Shown here piece after piece: positions 45,089 to 60,000 of a DNA stretch of 64,000 nucleotides; position 1 is the stretch's first letter, and every line of letters starts with the position of its first letter. The DNA lies in the NCBI GenBank assembly GCA_029168955.1, contig JAPDOI010000121.1, positions 1,364,001-1,428,000 on the forward strand, written 5' to 3'. The notes beneath the pieces are model-generated. The model did not search any database and had not been told where the DNA came from. It saw only the letters and a list, made by a program, of their open reading frames with translations. The position numbers and the translations under genes are program-made. This stretch comes from Aplectana chamaeleonis. Lineage: Eukaryota > Nematoda > Chromadorea > Rhabditida > Cosmocercidae.

Positions 45089-48000
45089 GTGAGCGTCTCG
45101 GAGACATCTTTTTTTCCCACCCCCAAATAAATAATTTTCGTTCGTAACGGGATCTAGGGGGCGATTTTGATTCTTTCCGTCACTGAGCACTTTTTGGATT
45201 GCATGGCCTTTCGTTGAGATTTTTCCGAGTAGCACGTTTCTCGTCCCGTTTGTAACCTTGAACTAGTTCTTAATTACTGTTGTGTCCTCATTCTCGCTGC
45301 AGCTGGTAAAAACACCATGTCACCTCTTTATCCTCATTAGATCCACTCTCAGCCTTATTTTCAAAATTCCTTTTTTCGAAGCTTCAAGAAATAGAATTTA
45401 TAAGAATGTGCACTCTTCCTGAGCCTTTGAGAATAAATTCGATTCTTCGTGTTCGTGGGTGTTGATTAGATAGAATTTCCTTGATTCTCCGCTTCCTGAA
45501 GTGCAAATTAATTCAAATTCTCATTTGTTGCGGTATTCCGATATTGAACTCATCCTTGTTTCTATTTGCTCAAAATTTCCATTGCCAAATCTATGGAAAA
45601 TTCCGTTTTTAGGATCACTTCAATTTCGAAAAGTCTGAATGATTTTCCACCTTGAATTTTCAAATAAGATGAAATTCAAGTTTTTCATGATTTCGATGTA
45701 TCGAATGATCTCAAATTTTGGCTTGCTTGCCAGGTAGAAACTTGAAATCACTGAAAAATAATTTTCCTCCCTCTCGCATAATTCTGATTTCTGCCTACCT
45801 CGACAATCCCACAATCATGTCCTTCCTGCAGAAATATATCTTTGTTTTCTAGTTATTCTTAGACACTGATTTGAACTTTTTAGCGGATAAATTTTACAAC
45901 CTTGATTTGAGTTGTTTTTCTTTGAACCGCTATCTGTTCGGCATCATCTTTGTCCTTTTCCGTATTATTTGCCAAAGTTCATTTTCTTATCTTTCAGGTA
46001 GGCTATTTTGAGCAGATTTTCGTCCTTGCTACTTAGTTTTTCCCCATGTTTTCTACCGTCCACGGCTGGCCTCAATTGCATGAAGCTATGTAATTATGTG
46101 GCGTTGTCACTGCTCATTACTGGCAACACGCATGAAAATGTCGCGTTCGATCGTCTCTGCCGTCGAAAAATTTGCAGAGAAGACGAACATGGAATTTGGG
46201 AATTTTAAGGCATTGTTTGTTTGGAATTTTAAGGCTAGAATGATTTGATTGGCCAGAAAATTCAGTCTTTTTGGAGACCGAATCCCAACCTGCCTTTGGG
46301 GAAAGGGACTGAGCCCTCATCACAGGGTCACAATGCGATCAGGAAATGTTTACCGAAGCAGCGACTCCTCACTTTCATCCCATTTTCGTCATTGTTGCTT
46401 CTCGCGCCTCCGTGCTAGCACCGTCCACGTCATCCTAGAATTTCCGTCGCGTTTCGATCGGTTTTGCGTTTGCCCTTCGTTTCTCCAAGAGAAACGCTGG
46501 TGCTCATTCTGAACAGATGAAATGCCAGATGACTGAGCGTTGAATCGACAAAACGAGAAGTGCGCTCGCTTTTCCGGGCCGAACTGAGTGGACTTTTTCT
46601 CTCTGGGATTCTGGTGCACGCTGGAAAGAAATCATGTATTGCACAACAGAGTTATTGGGAGTGGAACTGTTTTTCGTAAGTGCGGCGGTGCACTTTCATA
46701 ACGCTTTGAATTTAGAAAGAAGGTTTTGAGCAGTAGAATCCGCCATTTCGAAAGTAACCTTTTGTAAAGGGCTGTGGTGAATACGGGATCAAAGACTCAG
46801 ATTTCTTTCCAAGTTCTCTGTTTAGTATCAACCCTTTCTCTGAATTGTTTAAGCAGTATAATAGCATTCACTTACATGCGATCAATTTTAGAAGGTGGGG
46901 GTTAATAATGCGTACCGATAATTCTTTTTATAGCTTCTGAAACTTATGAAGGAGCCATGAAGGAGCTTCAAGGCACTATTAATTGAAGGCAGTGCTCACG
47001 ATGAAATAATTTTCTTTTTTTTTCGTAGGAACGTAAGTTTTGGGGTTGCTGGTTCTGTGGGGCTTTTCTGCTATTGCCTTCTACTTCGTGGGTTTACCTG
47101 CTCAGAAACATTGGAGGGTAATAGACGTTTTCTATCCTGAAAATTCTCGGGCGATTCTTGGCCCGAGCCGTCTGACAGTTCGGCTCGTGTTCCCATTCTA
47201 CGAGTCGGCTTCTGTTGCTGTCAGGGTCACAGCTGTTGCTTTCCAGGCCACTGCTGTTGCTGTCCGAGCTGCTCCGGTTCGCCCGAACAGCAACTGCAGT
47301 GGTCCGGAGATTGGGAGAACGAGCCGAACTGTCAGGCGGCTCCGATTCCTGTTGTGTTCGGCTCGGGGCCAACAATCGCCTGAGTTGCCTCTAGGTGCTA
47401 AAACAGTTTTTCTTCAACTTGTAAAACTAGGCAAGAATTTTCGGTTATGTTTCTCATTGCTGGCAGTTGAGGACGAAATAATTTTTGTAAAGTTGAAAAT
47501 TTCACGCTGTTTTGCTTGATGTCATTACCTCGGACCTTTCTCAAAAAGTCTTCTAGAGTGTACTAGTTCTATTAATTCACGAAAAACTTCGGATTGGACG
47601 AGTTAGTGAGAATTGGACGGTACAACAGAGGAGGAAAGGGACAGTGAATTTTGTAAAAAAGTGACACAGGCTTTTTTTAGATATTTCTTGTAATAATTTT
47701 GTTCAATTGCATGAACTCCTGGAATTTTCACATCGAGTGCAAATCTGAAACGGCGTAGAATTTGTTATGTCATCCGAAAATTCCCTATGAAAATTTGGTC
47801 AAAAAAGTTATGGAGTTTGAGCTATGCATATTTCGAGATGAAATATTTATTCTTGAAAAAAGTTTGAGGGAAACGTTCAACAGTTAGCAAAGAATGTCTT
47901 CAAAAAGATTCATAGTTAAAGGTATCATCGTATTTTTGCGTTTTTAGTCCCTCGTCCCCGGGCAATCAGGGTTTTGCTGTGCTTAGGAATGTGATCGGAC

Positions 48001-51000
48001 ATAGGTTGTTTTCAGCATCAACAGGAAGATTGCCGTAGGCTAGTTGGCTGGTGTAAATGTGATTGTCAGATTCAATCTCCACTGGTCTTTTTCGTCGACT
48101 TTTATCTCGCGTTGGCCATCTCATGGCACTCCTTTTTCATTTCTCAGCGCCTCTCCCGCTCCTCGCCTCCACTCCTTCTCCAGCAGTCAATAAAAGTCTG
48201 CGGACACCGCGGTAACTGCCGCTGACGGCTTCCCTTCCCAAAAGGAGTCCTTATTAAAGACAGTGGTCGCGATGAAAAATGTTATTGAGGAAACTACAAA
48301 AATCAGCTTGGTTTGAAAAAAGCTGAAAAACCATGAAGGTAGCGCGGTGAAAAACAGGCTAGAATTAGAGCTTCTAGGGCCCAAAGATGCTAGTTCGTGC
48401 ACACGTGCACAGCGCCGCCCAAAAAGATCGCAGTCTCATGTGTGTAAAGTCAAAATTCATCGACATTAACAGACAGAAATTAACGTAAATTTAGATATTA
48501 AAAACAGTTGAACCATGTAATCAAGACTCCATTCAATGTTTTAACGAGAGGAGGACATACATATTCGAGCAGGTCTTTTCGAAGGTTAATGTTCATTGAT
48601 TGAAATTCAATTCCAAGCCAGCTGATGTCCGTGATATTAGAGATCATCGATGCCGATGATGTAGGGTGGGCTCATCCGACATCAAACGACAGGAAAGTTC
48701 AGGCTTTAAATTTGGCCCGAAACAGCGTTTTTTTCGTGATTTTTTCTTATAGGTCCCACTACTTTGAACCCAGAAAAGGGTTTAGAGAGATAAAGAAGGC
48801 ACGTATATTTTATCGCGACCACTGCCTTTAAACCAGCTCTGCAGAGAATCTGTGGAGTGTGGAATTCGAGAGAGGATCGAAAATATTAAATTCGACAAAA
48901 ACGCCAAGACGGTCTGGAAAGTCAGCATATATCTGATGGTTTCGGAAGTAGTTATTAACAAAAAAAGAAAATTTCCCGAAACTAGGGAAGCGCACAGTCG
49001 ACACGAAATTATTTGCCGCCGCTTTGGTGTATTGTCTTTCAGATTGCGTCTCCATTGAGTCTTTAACTGCGGAACGCAGTCTCTATTTCCTCTCGCAGTC
49101 CGTACCTCCTAGTGGTAATGTATTTCATCAAATATACCGAACCGACCGATAATCTGCGTTGACTGTAGTCGAATGTGGAGCGAAATTTACTTGAATTCGT
49201 CATATGCGTGTTCGCGCTTACGCTGCTCTCTTCTCCTTCACCCCCCCTCTCTCTCTCTCTCGTAGTCTGTCCCCCTCGCTCCGCACACGCCCGCGAAAGA
49301 ACAAAATAAATTTCGCTCGGAAATGAAGTGTAGGTGCGTTATCCAATCTTTTTAAGTGGAAAATAGTGTGTATAAATTATAAACGAGCTGTTTGTATTTG
49401 AAGCACGTCTCCATCGTAGAGAAAACAACCTAAAATTAAATAGAGGTTAAAAAACCCTCTATGGCACTGATTTTTGGATTTCATCTTTTCTGGGAGGCTT
49501 CTGCAAGCATCACTTAAGTATTGAAGTTCTTATGTAAATTATCTTTCGTCTGGCGGACCGATTGCCTTTTTTGTTTCCACTTTCCTGCTGACCGCTCACA
49601 AATGTACTCTGCATTGCTTTCGTAATCTTCGGCCTGTTTTTTCACCTCAGGCGATTGTCAATGATTGCGAAAGTTCGCTAACAGATGGTTGGCCCAGCGG
49701 ACTATTTCACCAGCTGTATTAAACTGATGATAAGAGAAGCGTAATTTCGAAACGGAGCGTCTTCTTCTTTAGGAGGATTTCCGGTGCTCTTTGCTACAGG
49801 AGTTTTCTCTCGCTTCCGGTATTCTCACACCTTCATACCAATTCGTTGGTTTATTAACCAGTGTTTTGCCCTCATCCGAGGGGATGTGATTAGAGACAAC
49901 TGAAAATCGTGCTATGAAATTAAGTTACAGATTTGCGAATGTTCTTGATTTCTTTTATAAACACTATGAATTGAAATGGTTTGGCCAACTCTATAGGTCT
50001 CCCAATGTCGTCCGTGTGCAAACAAAATTTACCGAAAGTTTTTCTTAAAATTCTGTTCGTCCACTTAAACGGTAGTGGGCTCAACAGGTTTTTAGGGTTT
50101 TTTTTTGTAGTCGTCTCTTTAAATTTTGGATTTCGCTCTTCGTTTTTTTTGAACTTGCTTAGTCTGGCAAGATCTGGTAAACATGCATATGTGATAATCT
50201 CATGTGTTCTAGACAACATGTCTTCCAGGCTGATGACGAACAAAGTATTTGAAAATGCATATGCGAGTGGGAACTCCTTTGCTTCTTAGCACTAAAAAAT
50301 GGTACCTTCGAAGACTCAGGCTAGAGGCATAAAACTGTTGCTTTTTTCTGGCTACTACATCTGCGAAGAATGTGAAAATTTGTACGCACTTCTCAGCAGT
50401 TTTCAGCTTATTTAACCGCTACACCTTTGCTGGTTGAAATGAAGCATACTTTTTAGCCCTTCACCGCATAGCTCTTCGAAAATGCCTCATAACTTGCATA
50501 TGCTTGTTAACATGGTTGAAATATCAACAACAATTAGTCCGACATACTTGTGTACATACGTATATCACTTATGCCGCAAGGTCAGTGTCGGAGGAAGCGC
50601 TGAAAACGACCCGACTATCACGATAAGATCACCTCACTTGTAGTCAAAGCTATTGACTCTGGAGGTTGGTACTTTTGAATGCTCATTTTTTGTTTGTTCC
50701 AGATCGCATCAGAGGCAATTCCAATCCCAGGAGCCATACCTGAGAATGAGATCTGTCATACCAACTCCTCGACCTCGCTTCTTAGCTTGGACAGCGGCAC
50801 TGGAAGTCGAAGTGGATCGATTTCTGAGGACCCTGGTCAGTCAACACTTCCTTCTTCCGAAACGTTTAGCTTATGTTACTTCAATGAATTATTTTCGTAA
50901 TTTAACCAAGACCAAGACCAAACGTCAATCCATCAGTCTATTGCGCCCCGAAAAATCCCATAAATTCGATGTTTTGGCGCACAAGTCCTGTTTACTCAAG

Positions 51001-54000
51001 GCGAGAAATCTGCCCTCGATCTCTCAAAGTGCTTATCCGCGTTCAAAGCATCTTTACAGCCAGCAGTTCATCAGTCTATGTGTGCTTGTGACCACTATTA
51101 TCAGGTGTCATTTCTGGAACTTGTGACTTTGATGGCATCAGTACCTGAGGCTCGTCCGTCTGCCCCATGGTTCAAAGAGCTTTTCAACCAGCTGATCTTA
51201 CCACGGGATCAGCTGTGTTCACTCGCTCTCTGGCGTTGTGTTTTTGTTTTTTGCCACGGCGAAAGTCGTCGAGGAATGTGGTCCCCAACAATTTCAATGG
51301 CAAAAATCACCTGGGACACCCCGTCTATTGCCAGCTGTGGGCAGTCAGTCAGGGGTCAAGTGGAAAACAACTTGGATTTTTTCCCCTTTCGCTAAGGGCC
51401 TGATATTTAAAAAAAATTACAGGGGTTGGGGGTGTCTGAGGCTACCCACACCCCTGTTCGAGACAAAAACGTTTTGACAAATTAGATTTGCATTGCGTTT
51501 GTGCATATTGTCCTACAAAAAACCATAAGTTCAGTTTACTGACCACTGATACCTACACATCTGCTACTATTCGGCACCTATTGAGGCAGCTACTCGAGGC
51601 ATTTGGCAAATAACGCGTTCTTACGTACGTAGTCCAACATATCGTTGAAGCCCATCAAATAGACGGAGGTCTCCCTAAAGCAGGAGTATTTGTGCCTCTG
51701 ATAGAGGGATGAATGCTGGGAGTGTGCAATGGTGCAATGCAGAGCTTAGATTTGATTGAGCGGCTGCAAAGGATTTTTAGAGCGTTCTCATCCGCATTCG
51801 ATCTGTCATCGATAAGGTTGTAAAGGTCAACTGTGAGAGTGATTTGCGATTTATCGGCTTTCTAGGATGTTTCTGGAGTGAACTGTGCGTGCAAGTAGAA
51901 ATCTCAGATGTCTAGTCCGTAGAATTTCTACCTACAAAACAACTCATAAAATTTGGTCAGAAGGTGCGCGGGGATGCTTTTTTTTCTTTTTTAGCGTCCT
52001 TTTTTAATAGCTCCCCCCAAATTATTTTTTTCGGCTTTGAAAGATTTTTCGAGATCCTGGTGAGAATGGCTATTCAATGGTGTCATGATTGTTAGGGTAT
52101 TGGTATCATGACAAAAAAGGTTGGAGCGAATTTTTTAGTGTGCCATACAGTATACAAATACAGTAAGCGGCTGCACAGCGTTATGCGTACTGTATAACGA
52201 TTCGGAAATCAGATTCCGAGCTTTTTTGCTCAAATCTCATTCGTAGCAAAGATTATATTGTTGGATAACCCTCCTAACTTGGATCCGTAAAGACTTCTTT
52301 GATCTGAAAAAAAGTTGATTAAAAGAAACGCATCACCGCGCGCCCTCTGTCCAAATCCTACAGGCGGTAGTGTACGTATGGTGTCCATTTTCGATCTAGT
52401 CTGACGCATGAACCAGGCGGCGGTCCGTGCGGGGTCGCCAGCCTCACTAGAGAATGGGGTTTCGATTCATGCGTGGTGATCTCCCGTCGCAGCCCCGTCC
52501 ATTCATCAGACTAGAAGTATTGCGCGAACTCTATGTAGCACACCGTACAGGAGTTCATTATGGGGTCGGTAGGTGTATGAATGGCCCTCATGTCTCCTAG
52601 TGCCGTTGTGTGGGTAGAGGTGTGCGGCCCCAATGCAATGTTTATATTGTCGGCTGCCGTCTCGGTAAGGTCTTCTGTCAGAATTTGTTTAGCCTCATAG
52701 CTCTGGTTGCGAAAATTCTGAATTAGAAATTAAAACAATCATTGCTGTTCTATATCCATCATGTGCGCTTTTTCCAGTCCAGCACAACTACCCTCCTACG
52801 GCAAGCTGATGATAAAATTAAACCGCTGAAGTACACTTATTCTAGAGCGCCCCTCCTCGATTTAGGTACATATTTGTGTATTTATGGCGCTGCTAAAGCG
52901 TCTTTTGAGGTGTTCCCAAAGTGCATTAGTTTGTTGTCGAAGTCTTTTTTATTTTTTGACAGATATCGGTCTTCGACAAGATTTGGAAAACAGCGAGGCT
53001 TTCGTGCATCGCGTCTCAGAACAGGTTAATGAATTCCTAGTCCTCAACACCTTGCTCGTATTGATTCCGTGTGGGGTAATAATTTATCCCTTTGACTCTT
53101 CATAGCTTAGCCTTAATGGCTTCCGTCGGGTATTAAGCCAGAGGTGTGGATGCGGATGAGTGAATATGTGCAATTTCAGTGTCCGAACTCGAAGAGGGAT
53201 GGATTCCGCATTGTTTCGTGAAGAGCAAATCCAAAGAGGTCAGCTGTTTGTACTATTGTGTTTTCAGGCAGAATATTCTCAAGATGGGATCATCGTCAGG
53301 GAGGAATAACTGCCTACACAAACACTTGTATCGGCGTGAAAACATTGAGAGGTCGTCTATTTACGAAACAAAGTGATGAGAGAGTTGTGAAGGAAAGCAA
53401 ACATGGGGAACTAAGAATAGCCGAGAAGATATCCTAAACAAAGTCTGAATTCGAACATGAGGACGTGGACAAATTTCCTTTGGTTTCCGTTTTCTGTTCC
53501 TCTCTTTTTCCTTCATCACTCTTACGAAATGGTCTAGTACAATCGTCTGATGCAACTTTACGAAGTAGCGTTTTTGACACTTATGTTTAGTTTATGCGAA
53601 CTTTGCACTTTTACGTCAGTCCTTGACTCGAGCTGGCTTTTAAACTTAGCAGGTGTCTTGACACTAAGCCAAACTTTTCATGAAGTTTCAAGATGTTTTG
53701 ATGCACCGCTATCTATACTATGCGTTTAAAATTACTTGTGTAGCCGAGTAGGAAGTTCTGAATTCAAAAGGGGAATAATTTGAGTGATCCCTAAATCAGA
53801 AAATAAATAGTCTTATTCATTGTTGTCTGCTGATTAGAAAAGTAGATCAGTTGCATTTTAGTTCATTGGATGCACGAGCATTAGCGAGGCATTTCATCGA
53901 CTGGATCTTGCTCGAGGCGTTTCCGATGTACGCCGTTTCGGCTACATTGCCAAGGTAATCATCATACATATTCACTCATATTTCTTCAAAAATATTAGTG

Positions 54001-57000
54001 AAGCCAGTGTTAGCGATGAAAAATTTAGTTTTTTTTCCTGCTGAAACATACGTTTTGCTCCTTCCAAAGAGAGACAGAATCCCGTTTATCAGCCTGCTTA
54101 TCGGATGAGCCCGCCCAATTTTTTAGGAGATGCCCATACGAAGGAACAGCTGCCGAAGTTTTGAATCTTATCTTGAGTGATCCTAACATCCGAGCATATG
54201 TACGCATTAGAACAATCTTATTTTTCAAGAGTTCCCAAGTTAAGGACAAAAGTCGGTTGCTCGCCAACTATTTCGAAGCGATTTTTTTTGTTCTTCCGTG
54301 TGCGCGTGCGGAGAAAGGGGAGAGACATAGCCGATTCGGGGGACAAGGAGAAGCAGTTTACGCGCGCACACGCACGCCATGGATGCGAGTAAAATGCGCA
54401 CCTAGATAGAGGGTATTCAGAAAGCCAGGATTGCAACACACTTTCGAAGTTTGGTATTCTGCGCACCAAATACACCGAAATAGGTGGAGGGGGTGGAAAT
54501 CGAATGTCTTAGGAGGTTTTGTGGCAGGTTTCCTGGAAATCGCTTGTATTGTGGGGCTTTTAGCTATTATCGTCTACTCTATGGGCCCATTTGTGCAAAA
54601 ACGTTGAAAACTGAGATAAGACTGTTACTGTGTACACTGCCTTCAAGTGCATATCAGGATAAGGCGTGCCTTGATGAAGTGTCTGTAAGAGGTGCGGCCC
54701 CTCTCCCGGCTTGAAAATATTGCGGCCCCCTCCCCGAGTGCGTCGCGAGTCAAACCATCAAATGAATGAAATTCCTTAGGTTAAATGATTGATGCATGGA
54801 AAAGACGGGATGTTTTGAAATCAAAAAGTATCATGAATAAAAGTAAAAAAAATTCAAAAAGTATAAATTATGACGTGTTAATCGGCCAGTCTTTTTTTTG
54901 TGTTCCGTTTCGAAATCGACGATGCAGCAACAAAATGATTTACCCAAAAAAATTCATTTCTGTTTGTACCGCTGAGTTCTAATCATTTCTCCAGCAGTGG
55001 GTATGCGCCCCCTCCCCCATCTTGGGACCCAGAGCTGCTGTCTCCTCAGTGAAGTTCACCGAGGGTGCTTTACTTCGCTACCTATAATATGCACTGCATA
55101 TTTATGATTAAAAGAAGAAAATATTCTGAAGGAAGTTGCCCCCTCCTCTCCTACCAAGTGGTATTTTTCTCTCTTGACATTACCGAGCGATCCTGGACTT
55201 CTTCCTGAAACCTGGTTGTCAAGTTCTTTACGGAGCAGAGAACATTCCGTAATGCGGTATTCGAGTCTATTCGGTTAGGATGGGGACCTATGATTGGCAT
55301 GGATCCTGAAGAGACTTCGCGTTCCCCATTGTAGGTTGGCGCAAACTGGCGCAAAGGTGCACCTATGTTATAGCATATGGCACCGAGTTTGCGCCAACCT
55401 TGAACAGTGAACGCGAAGTCTCTTCCGGATCCATGCCGACGTTATGTATCTGCAACACTATTCCCTCCCCTCAGAAGTACATACGTGCTTGATTGGTTCC
55501 ATTTTGAATTTGATTGATGCTTTATCAGCAGGCGTTTGAGTCATCCGCTGATTCTGAATTTGGCCGTATGCTGTGTTCACTACTGTGTCCAGCGTGATAG
55601 GCACCGTCTGGCGATAGCGGAAAAGCTGTTTGTAAACACTTACAAACTACCACCAAACACTCTCCGGATCGAGGCACGATGTGCTCGAATGCAAATACTC
55701 CACCCGACAACCTCCCAACAATAACTGTGACCACTCGCCCCTGACGTCTTTCATAAATTCGTCGCGCGAGGGGAGGTTCCCTGCAGTTCTGTTTGCAGGA
55801 GGGAGTGGCAAAACAGTGAAGGCATTGAGATGATTTCTCTTATAATCGGAAGGACTATAGGAGATTTCCTGTAAGAGAAAAGGGGAGGGACCTTAATGCT
55901 CAACCATTCTCATAGTACACTTCTGTTAAACTTCGTTTAGTTACATACATTGTAGAAAATTAACCCATCCTTCGCTTTTTTACCTCACGAGATTTTAAGA
56001 AACTTTTTTTCTCAAAAAATTGGGATCTTGTTGGAAAAACCAGAGGCTCGTCCACATTATTTCGCTCTTGATAGTGTAATCGATTGTAACAGCCTCGCGA
56101 AAAGTAGGATTAGATAAATGTTTGTTATCTTTTTACACTGATAACCAGCACTTCCTGGATGCCCTAACTATTTGCTATAACAAGTATGGGGTCTTGAAAA
56201 TTTGAAGAAAATAAGATTTCTAATGCTAGAATGTATAATAAGTTTAATCCTGTGAAAACCCCATATAGTAAACGCTGAAAACTTATTATTGATTCTTTGA
56301 AAATTCTCTGTTTTCTGCCTATCTTTGAGTTTTTCTGTTTTCTGCCAAATCGGATTTTTAGTTTTTTATTTTCCCAAAAAAGTTTCCGCACGTCCCTGGT
56401 GCCAATGTCCCATTTTCTGGCAGGCTGACAGTTTCTGTTTTCAGGTGGTGGAGATTTTGGTGCGAGAGAAGGTGCAGAATCTCTCCGGAAACGCTCGGAA
56501 ATCGCTAGTGGGCATTCTTACAGCGATTGTGCTTCGATCCTCCGAGGAAGACGTGCACATTTCGACAGCTCGTGAACTGGTCCAACAGGTTTGTGGATTT
56601 CATTTAGCTCAGTTGTTCAGCATCTCATCCGAATTTGATGTTCGTGTGGAACACAAAAATAGCGGGCCGCCTGTCATAGTGTGCTTACTGAATTCCATGT
56701 ACAGGATGAAGAAGATTTACGAACTCATCGATGTTTTCCCTGATGGACCAATTTTGTCATCATCACGTTATTCTGGCTCCTGACGGTTTTCCATTTCGTC
56801 GTAGATGTTTGCGATCTGTTCCTACATATAAGGATAAAGCAACAGTTAGGGGTTTGGACAGGTCCCGCGCCTTCTAGGGTTACCGGGGTTCCTTATTTGC
56901 TCACTGGTGAAATAATTTATTTCAAGTTCCGACTTTTAAGCGAGTTTCCTTGATAAATTTCGATTTGCATATTAATCCCGATCAATTTCGCTCGGAGTAT

Positions 57001-60000
57001 TGTTCTGTAATGCCGAAAGTGTCGTGTTGAAGTGCGACGAATGAGGTTTAGAAAGACCTTGTTGCATTGATTTGGGGGTAATGGTATTTCCGTATCGAGA
57101 GCGAAGTGGCGTGAGTTGCATTGTATGGGATGGATGGGGGACGTTTGTTCTGAGCGTGTTTGCTTCCCCGTCTACTAGTATTGTGGAATTCCGTCACATC
57201 GAATAGGCTTCGGGGAGCAGGAAAAAGGGAGGGAAGGGGAACGAGCGCATTTCCTCTACCACCTCGTTTGCCATTCTTGCTTACTCGGAAATGGATCCCA
57301 GTCAACTAGACCAAGCTGACAAAACATAGCAAGAGGAGCTGGTGCGCATTGCAATATCTGGGATGCTAATTCAGTAGAATATTGTTTTCAGGCTACGATT
57401 CCGCCCCTAATTCCTCTTTTAAGATTTTTTTTTTGATGAGTTATGTAATTTGTGAAAAAATGTTCCTCTCTGTGTTGGTTATGTTTTTTTTTCTTGTGGT
57501 TTTAGGTTGGCCTGAAAGTTCTGCTTGAATTTTCAGCCTGCGACATTTGATCAAGTGTGGTATGTATGCGAATTGAAAGCTCAACTCTTATTTAACCTTG
57601 TTGTTTTTGAATATTTTATGCTTTTATGGCAACGTATATGATCACAAGATATCACAAAGCGGGTGAGTTGAGTCCAAAATTTAGGGGTCAGGCAGAACTC
57701 GAACCTGCATAGCACCGTTTTCCGGGCCAAAGTGTTACCATTACATTACCGACACCCGCTCTGCATCCCTCAGCTAGTCGACACAAGAACTGTGTAGGTA
57801 CATCAGAAATCACCCGACAACGGGTATGATCTGCTGGCAAGCACAAATCGGCATGAAATTCAGTTAAGCTGATTCCTCTTCCTCAACCTATCAGCGTTCA
57901 ACGCCACCCAAAGACTTGACCTGCTTCGAGTTCTACATCAAAATGTGGAGAAAGTTTCCAGTACCGAGATTCCTCAAATGTCCCGTTGTTTTTTCTTTTT
58001 ATGCTTCAGAGCTGGAATAACTTTTTCACCTTTTTTACGCAGTTTTTGCACATCCCTTGTTGCTACCTGAAGCATTCAGCGGGAAATCTCAAAATCGAAA
58101 TTCTGCCCGGACCCTGCCTTTAACTATGAAGTTGGGTGCCCTAAACTAGTTGGGTAATAAAGATATAATGAACTTGTCATTCTTTGAAAATAAATTTCAA
58201 AACTTACCCTATTGAAGAAAACCCGTTTTGGTGCCATAATCTTGTCTAAATAATGTTTAAATGTTCTGTGAACCAAAAGAGCACGGATGGGTAGAAAGAA
58301 CAAGCCGAGGGGCAATTGAAGATTTTCAGTGATTGAAACTTCCTCAACATTTTAATGAAGAATGCGGAGCAGGTTGAGTTTTTTTGGTAGCGTAAAACGC
58401 TATTAAATAAAGAAAGAGATGGGCTTTCGAATGGTATTACACACTTGATCAAAAGACTACAGACGCTAAAACAAAATTTGCTGACCTATTTTTGTGCAGA
58501 GATTCATGCCATTCTAATAAACTTGTTTTCACTTGGTTACTCCTTTCTAATATCTTTAAATAGTTGTAAGACTGATATTATATATTCAAATGCATGCGTA
58601 AAATGTCGAACTGGCCTACCGGTTCATGAAATGCACTATGTTGGAAAGAAGCGGATTTCTAAGAAGTGATCCGAACAGTTTTACTCAAAAAAATTGGTTG
58701 AAAGGAACGCTCCTCTGTTATTAACTTCAGACAAAGTAGGAAACTTCTCAGCCTAAATGATCCTGCAATGTAAATAGATAGCTTAGCTCGCTCATTTTGG
58801 GCCGGTCGAAGTAAGGCTTCTTGGGCTTATCACGTCAAAATCTCCTTATCACTGTCATATTTTGCCATGACCGACCGCTCCGCTGCGTACTCCGCCCGGA
58901 CTCATCCGAGCAAGCTAGGGTCTTTATTTATTCAAATATGCTGATTTTTCAGCTCTATTCGAGAACCTAGACATTATTTTTTTGCTAAGGCGACCACATA
59001 TGTACATATTCTTCTTGTTTTTTTTTTTTAGAGTGACTCATCCATAGCTTTATTTATCGCGTCTGTCAGCTGTTCCGCAATCAGCTTTCGATGATGTAAC
59101 AGATCTGTCAGCAGGATCAAATTGTCTACTAATTGACCTTTCATGGAATGCCATCCAGCTGACCAACCCCAATGGGTTCGTATTTCAGTTCGGCCAAGCT
59201 CTCGAGGGTCATGTGTGCGGCTCGCCTCAGCTGGCGTCACGTCATCAGCATACTGCCAATTCACTTCTTGACGTCATCTCAGATCGACAGCCGAAAACGG
59301 TCGCTTCTGCTGACGAGACCAGCACCACATTCCTTGATCTGCCCAGGGAGGTGAGTTAAGAGGAAGATGGGGATGTCCTCGTGCTCATGTTTTATTTTAG
59401 CGCAATGTAAATGCACGTTCTCGTTCAGGTTCTATCACTCGTCCTACGGCGCCTTCCAGATGATCGTTCGCTTCTGGAAACAGCCAAGGTGGGAGCTTCA
59501 TTATCTGGCTGAGACGCCTAGTAAATTTCGGATGAGTCGTTCATAAATTTTTTTTATATTGGAAAGTTGAAAAGAATGTCAGATGGACGATTTCCAGAGG
59601 GGTAACAGCTAGCTAAAAGATGATCGAGATTCGGAAAGATGTTTCTGAGTGTTCTAAAGCTACTTTCATAGTTGGCCGACCGACGTCGGACGACTCGTTA
59701 TCGAATGTGCAATATCTACTATGTACTCTATCCTATCCATCTTATCTAGCTTGTCTTATCAAATTTGATAACGAGTCGGCCGGAAAACTACGAAAGGGGT
59801 TTAATGGTAAGGGGAGAAGAGTATAGGTTTCCTGAAAGTTGCTTGAGGCAGTCCTTACTTAAAAACGTACTTTGTTCTCATGGATTTTCGTCAGCTTTCC
59901 TGCACATTCCGTAGTGAATTATGTCGATTGACAGGGATTGATCCTGCCATGTGAACTAACATTTATGACCTTCTCAAGCGTTATAATCCTGCAGTATCGG

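Noticed and set aside
51078..51477. Overlapping open frames at 51078-51477 within FBXO25/32 intron 2
   Set aside because: They look like decayed repeat coding sequence in several frames; none fits the phases or the family sequence.
57684..57763. Functional tRNA gene
   Set aside because: The B-box and T-arm are good, but three acceptor pairs fail and the D-arm is irregular, so I list it only as a tRNA-derived repeat.
59248..59264. YADD-like tetrapeptide suggesting reverse transcriptase on the minus strand
   Set aside because: The surrounding residues do not match any reverse transcriptase block, and the region is the plus-strand F-box exon.
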